Shown piece after piece: positions 1 to 5,511 of a stretch of 5,511 bases of DNA. Position 1 is the first letter of the stretch. The number at the start of each line of letters is the position of its first letter. Origin of the DNA: an uncultured Roseburia sp. (GTDB lineage Bacteria; Bacillota; Clostridia; Lachnospirales; Lachnospiraceae). Location of the stretch: positions 1 through 5,511 of the forward strand of contig CAMGET010000120.1 in the NCBI GenBank assembly GCA_946055175.1. Direction: 5' to 3'. Below the pieces are notes generated by a model, which searched no databases, was not told the DNA's origin, and worked only from the letters and a program-made list of their open reading frames with translations. A program made the position numbers and the translations under genes.

Positions 1-109
1 AAGACAGGCACTTCATTCTTACTGCCTGGACTTTTATCATCCGATTACCAAAAACCTTTTACATTTTACTGCCCCTCTGCCTTCTGATATGCAAAACTTT
101 TGGGACAGT

Positions 110-712
110 TTATAAATTTTCTGTAATTTTATCAAGGGCAGTTTTTTCATACGCAATCCTGCTTTTTAATAACTCTTCTCTGATAAAACGATTTGTTTCC
201 GGTTCGCCTCGTTTTGCCAGCATAGTAAGCAGCAATTCTAACATTGCGCGGCTATCTTCATGAAGCATTGTAAATTCTTTTCCACCCAGATAATAGTTTA
301 GCGCACTATCGTCTTTATAGGCATCTCTCTGATAGTTTTTAGATGCTGCCACACGGTCAATAAACATCTCCACTACATATTTTACCGGCATTTTCATACC
401 ACAGATGCCTTTTTTCTGTCCCTTATTTGGTCCCTCTTTATCCGGCACTCCATAATCAATCCAGTATTCTAAATGATGTTTATTCCTCCCCTTATGATGC
501 AGCCATGCCGAAGAATATCCTCTATCCAGCCGTTCTGCATTATTCGGGCTCATCGTCCCCTGGTAGTATTTACACCCTACCCAAAATTCTGTAGGGGTAT
601 ATTTTGACATGTCATGAAGCAGTCCCTGCCTGATTAATCCAACCTGAAAACAGCCCTTCATGACAATCAGTTTATGTCTTGTTATTGTACAAAAATGTTT
701 CCAAACTTTCAT
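110..712 (-). CDS. DUF5662 family protein, HD-like histidine motifs
   Basis: A soluble protein of 200 residues that I recognise as the DUF5662 type; its biochemical role is unknown. Visible motifs, numbered from the ATG at 710-712: H13 in TRHKLIV, the GLLHDMSKY block (H33, D34), the WLHHKGRNKHHLEYW block (H72, H73, H79, H80) and D119 in MFIDR. The spacing H...HD...HH...HH...D resembles metal-binding HD-domain phosphohydrolases; that link is my inference. There is no signal peptide or membrane segment. An upstream in-frame TTG (737-739) would add nine residues and overlap the preceding GH13-like gene by 11 bp, but it has no convincing Shine-Dalgarno. I prefer the ATG because a weak AGTGGG precedes it by 7 nt and MKVWKHF looks like the usual family start. 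It lies 16 bp past the GH13-like stop, with no promoter between, so the two are probably co-transcribed and perhaps translationally coupled. Family assignment is fairly sure; function is not. Confidence 0.85.
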   Translation of the reverse strand: MKVWKHFCTITRHKLIVMKGCFQVGLIRQGLLHDMSKYTPTEFWVGCKYYQGTMSPNNAERLDRGYSSAWLHHKGRNKHHLEYWIDYGVPDKEGPNKGQKKGICGMKMPVKYVVEMFIDRVAASKNYQRDAYKDDSALNYYLGGKEFTMLHEDSRAMLELLLTMLAKRGEPETNRFIREELLKSRIAYEKTALDKITENL

Positions 713-728
713 TCTAAAACCCACTTTT

Positions 729-2606
729 TTATTTTCCAACCAGAACTACCGTTGATTGTGCCTTAATTTGAAAAAGCTGCTGATTTTCAAGGCAGCGTTC
801 TCTTTCCAGAAACGGACTCGTAAGATTCGAAGTATCCATTACCAGAAACCATTTCATTTTCTTTGGCAGCTTTGGTAAGGCGAGCTGATTGATTCCCATA
901 TGAAAATTATATCCGACATAAAGGTAATCTTCCGCTTTTCCATCTTCTTTTTTTGCATAACCGCCACAGTACATCATCCCAAGAGCTGCCGTTTCCTGGT
1001 AAAGTCCCGAAATCCATGCATTTTCTCCGTGATATGATAAATCCGGACATCCCATGTGCCCATAATCATTCATTTGCATCGGTGCATCAAGATGTAAAAT
1101 CTGATGTTCTTTACGGAAAGCAGATAATTTTTTTACAAACTCAATCAGCCATGCATTCTTTGCATCTTTCTTCCAGTTAAGCCATCCGACGCGGTTGTCC
1201 TGACAATATGCATTATTATTTCCATTCTGAGAATTACCCATCTCATCCCCTGCCATAATAAGTGGCACTCCCTGCGCAAAAAAAAGCATTGCAAACGCAT
1301 TCATTATTTGCTTTTTACGCAGTTCATTCACATAACGTCTGCCGGTTTTTCCCTCAAAGCCACAATTATTGCTAAAATTCCAATTGTTTCCATCTGCATT
1401 TCCTTCTCCGTTATCTTCATTGTGTTTATCCTGATAACTGAAGAGATCCATCATGGTAAATCCATTATTATTCGTAATGTAATTTACAAACCCAATATTT
1501 TGGTGCTGTTTTCTCTGTTGATTTGCAAATTCCTCCAAGGAACCACCCATATGATTTAGAAGCTTTCGTGCCGGATACAGATACTGGTCATTATATACAT
1601 AAAGATTTTTATATGTCTTTTCCTTCTCGTACTCCCATCCGTCATATTCTTCGCAAAAAAGCTTCGTCCTGCTTAAAAAGACATCCTGACAGACCGCTTT
1701 TACAGGCACACTTTCCCCAAGCAGATGAAATCCATCTACATGATATTCTCTTACCCAGAATCGCAGAACATCCAAAATAACATTTTGGTTCATACCCGCC
1801 GGGAAAAACATTTCAAGCACACATTCCATTCCATTTTTATGCATCTTTTTAACCAATTCTTTTAACGCCTTAGATGCCGAGGTATTTCCTGCATATGAAG
1901 TTTTTACAGCAAAATAATCGCCCGGTCCATAGCCCCAGTAATTTAATCCAACCTCTTTTGTCTCTGATGCTTCCGGTAAAATGATATCTTCTTCGGATAC
2001 CTGCCACCTGATATATTCTGGAATTTCCTGCTTTTGTTCAAATACCAGTTCTTCAAACTCATATACAGGCATGAATTCCACTGTTGTCACACCCAGTTCT
2101 TTTAAATACTCTATTTTGTCTGAAACAGCCGCAAAAGTCCCTCGTTTTTTCCCTTTTGCACCACCATCCATGGAAAAGCCTCTTACATGAAGCTTATACA
2201 TCACCATTTCATGCTTTGGGACCTCAGGGAAGTCATCATCTTCCCAATCATATTTTTGTTTTTCTTTTCCACAGTAAACACAGTATTCATCTTTTATTCG
2301 TTCCAGGTTGTTCCACTGTTCTCTTCCGATTACCCTGTCAGCATATTCATCCTGTATAATTACACCATTGATTTCATAGTTATAGCGAAGTTCCTTTTCC
2401 TTAATACCACTTACAAAAACAGAGCGGACCGATCCCATACAATAGTTTTTGGGGACAAGAATCCGTTCCATTAACTGATTCTGCTTATCATAAAGACGGA
2501 TATAACACGTTTGTTCTCTTTCTCCCACAAATGTAAAAACGTATCCGCCAGCAACTTCACATACGCCAAATTTTTTATAATCGCCTTCTTTAATCGTTAT
2601 TTCCAT
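729..2606 (-). CDS. GlgX/isoamylase-like GH13 protein, probably catalytically inactive
   Basis: A 625-residue cytoplasmic protein built like a glycogen debranching enzyme, which hydrolyses alpha-1,6 branches. Residues about 1-100 look like the N-terminal CBM48/isoamylase-N beta domain. The GH13 barrel starts at MYKLHVRGFS (136-145), with NYWGYGPGDYF (222-232), KHNEDNGEGNADG (394-406) and GVPLIMAGDE followed by NNNAYCQDN (446-471), all typical of GlgX. A C-terminal beta domain follows to 625. The catalytic motifs are degenerate. Region I reads VLEMFFPA (263-270) instead of a DVVxNH pattern. Region II reads DGFHLLGE (291-298), with Leu296 where the Asp nucleophile belongs and His294 where Arg belongs. 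Region IV reads TNNNGFT (378-384), with Asn380-Asn381 replacing His-Asp. Glu319 may retain the acid/base position. The frame is intact, so this looks like a maintained pseudoenzyme rather than a decaying gene. The ATG has GGAGG 4 nt upstream (2611-2615). It is the first gene of a probable two-gene unit with the DUF5662 gene. Family is sure; loss of hydrolysis is inferred from residues. Confidence 0.93.
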   Translation of the reverse strand: MEITIKEGDYKKFGVCEVAGGYVFTFVGEREQTCYIRLYDKQNQLMERILVPKNYCMGSVRSVFVSGIKEKELRYNYEINGVIIQDEYADRVIGREQWNNLERIKDEYCVYCGKEKQKYDWEDDDFPEVPKHEMVMYKLHVRGFSMDGGAKGKKRGTFAAVSDKIEYLKELGVTTVEFMPVYEFEELVFEQKQEIPEYIRWQVSEEDIILPEASETKEVGLNYWGYGPGDYFAVKTSYAGNTSASKALKELVKKMHKNGMECVLEMFFPAGMNQNVILDVLRFWVREYHVDGFHLLGESVPVKAVCQDVFLSRTKLFCEEYDGWEYEKEKTYKNLYVYNDQYLYPARKLLNHMGGSLEEFANQQRKQHQNIGFVNYITNNNGFTMMDLFSYQDKHNEDNGEGNADGNNWNFSNNCGFEGKTGRRYVNELRKKQIMNAFAMLFFAQGVPLIMAGDEMGNSQNGNNNAYCQDNRVGWLNWKKDAKNAWLIEFVKKLSAFRKEHQILHLDAPMQMNDYGHMGCPDLSYHGENAWISGLYQETAALGMMYCGGYAKKEDGKAEDYLYVGYNFHMGINQLALPKLPKKMKWFLVMDTSNLTSPFLERERCLENQQLFQIKAQSTVVLVGK

Positions 2607-2658
2607 GGTGCCTCCGTAAACTTTAAATTTGGGTTGATAGTATTTCTACTCTTTATCT

Positions 2659-2687
2659 ATTGTATCAATTCTCACATCATTTGTATA
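2659..2687 (-). promoter_or_regulatory. Probable sigma-A promoter of the GH13-like gene
   Basis: On the minus strand a -35 box TATACA (2682-2687, 4/6 to consensus) lies 17 nt from a -10 box TACAAT (2659-2664, 5/6). An extended -10 TG sits at 2666-2667. Transcription would start near 2652, giving a 5' leader of about 45 nt before the ATG at 2604-2606. It is back to back with the promoter of the DUF1292 gene, with 15 bp between the two -35 boxes. Confidence 0.55.
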
Positions 2688-2702
2688 TCATATAATTTTC
2701 CC

Positions 2703-2731
2703 TTGACAATTTCAACTATATTTCAGATACT
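2703..2731 (+). promoter_or_regulatory. Sigma-A promoter of the DUF1292 gene
   Basis: A perfect -35 TTGACA (2703-2708) is followed after a 17-nt spacer by a -10 GATACT (2726-2731, 4/6 match). Transcription should start near 2738, leaving a leader of about 67 nt. This placement also argues that translation starts at the ATG at 2805 and not from in-frame codons further upstream. Confidence 0.75.
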
Positions 2732-2746
2732 GAATGTAGTAACAAT

Positions 2747-2790
2747 ATCTGTGGCAGCACGGCGTCCGCAGATTTTTAAAAAAGCCGTGC
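2747..2790 (+). ncRNA. Predicted H-type pseudoknot in the DUF1292 mRNA leader
   Basis: Two stems interlock. Stem 1 pairs 2747-2754 (ATCTGTGG) with 2766-2773 (CCGCAGAT), 8 bp including one G-U pair. Stem 2 pairs 2757-2763 (GCACGGC) with 2784-2790 (GCCGTGC), 7 bp and perfect. Its 5' arm is in the loop of stem 1 and its 3' arm lies beyond stem 1. Connecting loops are 2 nt (CA), 2 nt (GT) and 10 nt (TTTTAAAAAA). A 2-nt loop crossing a 7-bp stem and an A-rich loop crossing the other are standard for H-type pseudoknots. Stem 2 ends 5 nt before the GAGG of the ribosome binding site (2796-2799), so folding could control translation initiation. I do not recognise it as a named riboswitch. The base pairing is seen; the regulatory role is inferred. 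Confidence 0.5.
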
Positions 2791-2804
2791 AGAAAGAGGG
2801 CTAT

Positions 2805-3116
2805 ATGGCAGAAAATAATACGAATAATCAGAACCTGGATGATGACGATATGTTTGTAACCTTGGATTTAGATGATGGTTCCCAGGTTGAATGCGAAATT
2901 TTAACCATTTTCGAGGTAGATAAGCAGGATTACATCGCACTCCTTCCATTATCCGATGAAGAATCTGAAGATGGCGACGAAGTTTACATCTATCGTTATA
3001 ACGAAGATGAAGACGGCAATCCTTCTCTGGAAAACATTGAAGATGATGAGGAATATGAAGCAGTTGCCGACCGCTTTGATGAATTATTGGATGAAGCTGA
3101 ATTTGATGAGATGTAA
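2805..3116 (+). CDS. Small acidic DUF1292 domain protein
   Basis: A 103-residue, very acidic protein of the DUF1292 (YrzB-like) family, common in Firmicutes and without an assigned biochemical function. The core VTLDLDDGSQVECEILTIF (18-36), the YIALLPL strand (43-49), VYIYRYNEDEDGNP (60-73) and the tail IEDDEEYEAVADRFDELLDE (about 78-97) match the family layout. No signal peptide or membrane segment is present. The ATG at 2805 has an AGAGGG Shine-Dalgarno 4 nt upstream (GAGG 2796-2799). The frame is open back to 2511, but the promoter at 2703-2731 and the family's normal length favour this start. It is monocistronic, divergent from the GH13-like gene, and its last 121 bp overlap the 3' end of the convergent helicase gene. 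Termination is by the hairpin at 3141-3194. It is likely controlled at the leader pseudoknot. Confidence 0.92.
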   Translation: MAENNTNNQNLDDDDMFVTLDLDDGSQVECEILTIFEVDKQDYIALLPLSDEESEDGDEVYIYRYNEDEDGNPSLENIEDDEEYEAVADRFDELLDEAEFDEM

Positions 3117-4939
3117 GCTTCTTTTATAAATCTGGAAATTTCTGCATCTTTATGATTCACCTGACTGGTGGAATAAAGATGCAGATTTTTTTTTGCTCTG
3201 GTCATACCAACGTAAAACATGCGGCGTTCTTCTTCTATTTCCTGTTCTAAAACAGCCTTTTTATATGGCATGATACCTTCATTCACATCTACTATATATA
3301 CCTGTTCAAACTCCAGCCCCTTAGCGCTGTGAAAGGTTGCCAAAGCGATCCCAGTCTTCTCCTCCTGCTTTTGCATACGGATTTTTGCAATTTCTTCTGC
3401 ATATTCCTCCACATGACAAAACCATGCATCATAATTCCGATATTCTCTTGCACTTTCCTGAATTTCCTCAATGATATCAAACAAATCATCTTCCCTGATT
3501 CTGCGATATTCTGCATATTCCTTTAAAAACTCATCATATCCAATCCCGTTTCGGATGTAATTAATCGCAGCGAACGGACTCATCCGTTCCAACATCTTAA
3601 TATCTTTTTCCAACTGGGTAATCCTTTTTGCAATCCACGGCTGTTCTTCATAAAACCATTCCCATGTATCGAACGCCACCAGTTCATCCTCTAAGGAATC
3701 CCTGCCAATATAGCGTTTCGGTCGATTCATAATCTGTAAAAAATCACTTCTTAATCTGCTTCCCTGAGCTATTCTAAAATAAGCAAATAAGTCCTTTGCA
3801 ATCCAATGTTCATATATATTTGGAATACTGTCTTTTGCGTAAAAAGGTACATTATACTCCATCAGCTGTTGCATCAAAAGTCTCGGTTGCGTATTCGTTC
3901 GAAACAGAATTGCAAATTCTTCATATTTGCTGCCTTTTTCCACTGCCTCTGTGATATCCCGTATGATTTTCTGATTCTGCTCTCTCTGGTTTTTAAAAGT
4001 CAGAAATTCCACATCCCTTTCAGGCGCTTTTTCTGCCTCAATCTTTTTTTCAAAACGTTCTTTATTATGGCTGATTAAATTTAAAGAAGCCTTAACGATG
4101 TTTTCCTGAGAGCGATAGTTTTTATTTAGTAAAAGCTTTTTACCTTCCGGGTAATCGTCCAAAAAATGCAACATAATTTCCGGCTTGGCTCCGCGGAACC
4201 GATAAATGGACTGGTCATCATCTCCTACTACAAACAGATTATTTTCCGGTGCTGCAAGCATCTTTACAATATCATACTGTATCTTATTAATATCTTGAAA
4301 CTCATCTATCAAAATATACCGGTATTTTTTCTGCCATGCACTTAAAATATCCTTTCGTTCCTTAAAAAGCTCATAGGTATACCCTAGCATATCGTCAAAA
4401 TCAATCAGCTTATGGCTATGCAAATATTCCTGATACTGCCTGTAAAGCCGGTGAAACACTTCCGTCGCACAGTTTGTGGAATAATAATGCGCCAAATCAA
4501 TACCGGTGTTTTTTACCATCCCAATCTCGCTTAAAATAGCATTTACAAACTCTGCTTCATCTTCAAATTCCAATTGCTGCCTCATTACCAATTCCCGCAT
4601 ACAGGCATATTTTCGTTCTTCTTTGATAATGTTTCCCGCATTGTAGTGATATGCATGTTTTAAAATTTGAAAAAATACAGCATGAAAGGTTCCAAACGTC
4701 ACCGGATACTGTCCATTCCCCATCAATTTGTAAAAACGCTCTCTCATTTCTGTGGCTGCTGCTTTCGTAAATGTAATTACCAAAATATTGGTGGGATTTA
4801 CATTACATTCGGTTATCAGATACTTCACACGCTCTGTCACAACAGCCGTTTTTCCGGAACCAGGGCCTGCCAAAGTAAGACAGGGGCCTTCTTTATGACA
4901 TATTGCCTGCATTTGAGAGGTATTATATTGTCTTTTCAT
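2996..4939 (-). CDS. UvrD/PcrA-type SF1A ATP-dependent DNA helicase
   Basis: A 647-residue superfamily 1A helicase, expected to unwind DNA 3'-5' with ATP in repair or replication-fork clearance. Visible motifs in order: Q motif YNTSQMQAI (5-13); Walker A AGPGSGKT (24-31); motif Ia VITFTKAAATEM (54-65); TFGTFHAVFF (81-90); motif II ILIDEFQD (209-216); motif III VVGDDDQSIYRFRGA (237-251); motif IV LNKNYRSQENI (271-281); motif V ATFHSAKGLEFEQVYI (534-549); motif VI EEERRMFYVGMTRAKK (569-584). It is shorter than PcrA/UvrD and stops soon after motif VI, lacking the usual C-terminal Tudor-like tail. The ATG (4937-4939) has AGGAG 6 nt upstream (4946-4950). Residues 609-647 are read antisense to the DUF1292 gene and form a Ser-rich tail (19 Ser of 39). 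It lies downstream of gltX; a dedicated promoter was not convincing. The family is certain, but I cannot say which paralogue, so no symbol is given. Confidence 0.95.
   Translation of the reverse strand: MKRQYNTSQMQAICHKEGPCLTLAGPGSGKTAVVTERVKYLITECNVNPTNILVITFTKAAATEMRERFYKLMGNGQYPVTFGTFHAVFFQILKHAYHYNAGNIIKEERKYACMRELVMRQQLEFEDEAEFVNAILSEIGMVKNTGIDLAHYYSTNCATEVFHRLYRQYQEYLHSHKLIDFDDMLGYTYELFKERKDILSAWQKKYRYILIDEFQDINKIQYDIVKMLAAPENNLFVVGDDDQSIYRFRGAKPEIMLHFLDDYPEGKKLLLNKNYRSQENIVKASLNLISHNKERFEKKIEAEKAPERDVEFLTFKNQREQNQKIIRDITEAVEKGSKYEEFAILFRTNTQPRLLMQQLMEYNVPFYAKDSIPNIYEHWIAKDLFAYFRIAQGSRLRSDFLQIMNRPKRYIGRDSLEDELVAFDTWEWFYEEQPWIAKRITQLEKDIKMLERMSPFAAINYIRNGIGYDEFLKEYAEYRRIREDDLFDIIEEIQESAREYRNYDAWFCHVEEYAEEIAKIRMQKQEEKTGIALATFHSAKGLEFEQVYIVDVNEGIMPYKKAVLEQEIEEERRMFYVGMTRAKKNLHLYSTSQVNHKDAEISRFIKEAYISSNSASSNNSSKRSATASYSSSSSMFSREGLPSSSSL
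3141..3194 (+). terminator. Intrinsic terminator of the DUF1292 gene, inside helicase codons
   Basis: A 13-bp perfect stem (3141-3153 with 3173-3185) continues past a 2-nt bulge into 6 more base pairs (3156-3161 with 3167-3172, one G-U) closed by a TGACT loop. Nine T residues follow directly (3186-3194). It begins 25 nt after the DUF1292 stop codon. In the opposite direction the hairpin has no T tract after it, so it should act only on plus-strand transcripts. On the minus strand the same bases encode helicase residues about 585-600. Confidence 0.9.
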
Positions 4940-4966
4940 CCCTGTCTCCTTTCCTTTTGTTATGCC

Positions 4967-4994
4967 AAAAGGGAGTTGCGGCGCAACTCCCTTT
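4967..4994 (-). terminator. Probable intrinsic terminator after gltX
   Basis: A 12-bp perfect inverted repeat (4968-4979 with 4983-4994) with a 3-nt loop. Read on the minus strand it is followed only by a short T run, partly shared with the stem (4967-4970), then GGCA. It lies 57 nt beyond the gltX stop and 17 nt upstream of the helicase Shine-Dalgarno. The stem is strong but the T tract is short, so termination may be partial and allow read-through into the helicase gene. Confidence 0.6.
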
Positions 4995-5020
4995 CAACTG
5001 CTTTCATGGTTTATTCATGA

Positions 5021-5053
5021 TAATAGAAAGTTCGCAAAGCGTACTTTCTATTA
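5021..5053 (-). repeat. Hairpin containing the gltX stop codon
   Basis: An 11-bp perfect inverted repeat (5021-5031 with 5043-5053) contains an inner CGC-AAA-GCG mini-stem (5033-5041) after a T-T mismatch. On the minus strand the TAA stop of gltX is the first three bases of the hairpin. No T tract follows, so I do not call it a terminator. It may protect the mRNA 3' end or be a remnant of a small palindromic repeat. Confidence 0.6.
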
Positions 5054-5511
5054 TTTGCTCAATAGCTCAATGCCCTTCTTAATTCTTGCAATAGACTCTT
5101 CTTTTCCTAAAATTTCCATTAACTCGGTTGCACCACCCGGTGTCATCTGTTTTCCGGATACTGCAGTACGAATCGGCCACATCACATAGCCATTTTTTAC
5201 ACCTTTCTCTTCCACATAAGCACAAAGCATTGCATAAAGTGCATCATTACTGTAATCTTCCTGTTTTTCTAATCTTGGAAGAATTTCAGTTAGTACTTCT
5301 AAGGAAGTCTCAGAATTCGTTTTCATTTTTTTATGTGTATACATTGCCACATCATATTCCGGTAATGTTTCAAAGAAATCTATATGCTCTTTTATATCCG
5401 GGAACACTTCGATTCTGGTCTTTACCATAGCAGCGATTTTTTTTAAATCAAGGTCTTTTGTAATAACTTCTTTGATATATGGCAATGCCATTTCATAGAA
5501 AGCATCAAAAT
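5051..5511 (-). CDS. gltX: Glutamyl-tRNA synthetase, C-terminal part (5' end outside window)
   Basis: The last 152 complete codons of a class I glutamyl-tRNA synthetase, which charges tRNA-Glu with glutamate in the cytoplasm. The open frame runs to the right edge (it begins FDAFYEMALPY in the window), so the catalytic domain with the HIGH and KMSKS motifs lies outside. What is visible is the helical anticodon-binding domain. Diagnostic stretches are KKIAAMVKTRIEV, the PEYDVAMYTHKKMKTN segment, and the C-terminal WPIRTAVSGKQMTPGGATEL followed by MEILGKEESIARI. The Met encoded at 5489-5491 is internal, not a start. The gene ends in TAA within a hairpin. It is upstream of the helicase gene on the same strand, separated by 111 bp with a probable terminator. 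In bacteria lacking GlnRS, GltX may also charge tRNA-Gln; the window cannot decide this. Confidence 0.95.
   Translation of the reverse strand, partial: FDAFYEMALPYIKEVITKDLDLKKIAAMVKTRIEVFPDIKEHIDFFETLPEYDVAMYTHKKMKTNSETSLEVLTEILPRLEKQEDYSNDALYAMLCAYVEEKGVKNGYVMWPIRTAVSGKQMTPGGATELMEILGKEESIARIKKGIELLSK

Noticed and set aside
1..109. CAGGCA/TGCCTG inverted repeat at 5-28 as a terminator for the DUF5662 operon
   Set aside because: It has only a 6-bp stem with a 12-nt loop and the following T tract is cut by the window edge. Nothing else in these 109 bases supports a gene.
713..739. TTG start at 737-739 for the DUF5662 gene
   Set aside because: There is no good Shine-Dalgarno before it and the family-like sequence starts at the ATG at 710-712. 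It remains possible.
953..2474. Several plus-strand open frames of 69-95 codons across the GH13-like gene
   Set aside because: They lie antisense to a clearly conserved protein, overlap one another in different frames, and show no family resemblance or ribosome binding sites.
729..2606. Calling the GH13-like gene a pseudogene
   Set aside because: The frame is complete at 625 codons with a good ribosome binding site and promoter and intact N- and C-terminal domains. Only catalytic motifs are altered, which fits a pseudoenzyme better than decay.
2511..2804. In-frame upstream extension of the DUF1292 gene (201-residue version)
   Set aside because: A strong promoter, a structured leader and a ribosome binding site lie within it, the extra part is hydrophobic and unlike the family, and it overlaps the start of the GH13-like gene.
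4955..4995. Helicase promoter with -10 CATAAC and a -35 within the hairpin
   Set aside because: The -10 is only a 4/6 match and the -35 about 3/6, inside a terminator stem; not enough to call.
3292..5430. Short open frames within or opposite the helicase and gltX (3292-3516, 3329-3526, 3806-4078, 4667-5020, 4962-5189, 5128-5430)
   Set aside because: Composition and position mark them as frame shadows of the two conserved genes; none carries a recognisable domain.

Overview
The window looks like a chromosomal segment of a low-GC Firmicute, most likely a Clostridia/Lachnospiraceae gut-type bacterium. I infer this from the AT-rich sequence, the strong GGAGG-type ribosome binding sites, the sigma-A style promoters, and the family resemblance of GltX, the DUF1292 protein and the DUF5662 protein. 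I see no mobile element, CRISPR array, tRNA or rRNA.

Layout from right to left, mostly on the minus strand. The right edge holds the 3' end of gltX (glutamyl-tRNA synthetase, C-terminal anticodon-binding domain). Two hairpins follow its stop codon, the second resembling an intrinsic terminator. Next is a 647-residue UvrD/PcrA-type SF1A helicase with all its motifs. Its last 39 codons run antisense through the end of a convergent plus-strand gene for a small acidic DUF1292 protein, and that gene's intrinsic terminator lies inside the helicase coding sequence. The DUF1292 gene has a good sigma-A promoter and a leader of about 67 nt that can fold into an H-type pseudoknot ending just before the Shine-Dalgarno. 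A divergent promoter reads leftward into a GlgX/isoamylase-like GH13 gene, which overlaps or nearly abuts a DUF5662 gene with HD-like histidine motifs. The leftmost 109 bases hold no gene I can support.

Three things stand out. First, the GH13 protein keeps the GlgX fold signatures but has lost the nucleophile Asp, the region IV His-Asp pair and the region I Asn-His, so it is probably a pseudoenzyme in the glycogen-debranching family. Second, the DUF1292 leader has textbook pseudoknot geometry and could be an undescribed cis-regulatory RNA. Third, the helicase/DUF1292 junction packs an overlapping reading frame, antisense transcription and an embedded terminator into about 200 bp. How these genes work together is mostly unknown. 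The GH13-like and DUF5662 genes probably share one transcript, while gltX and the helicase are housekeeping genes.
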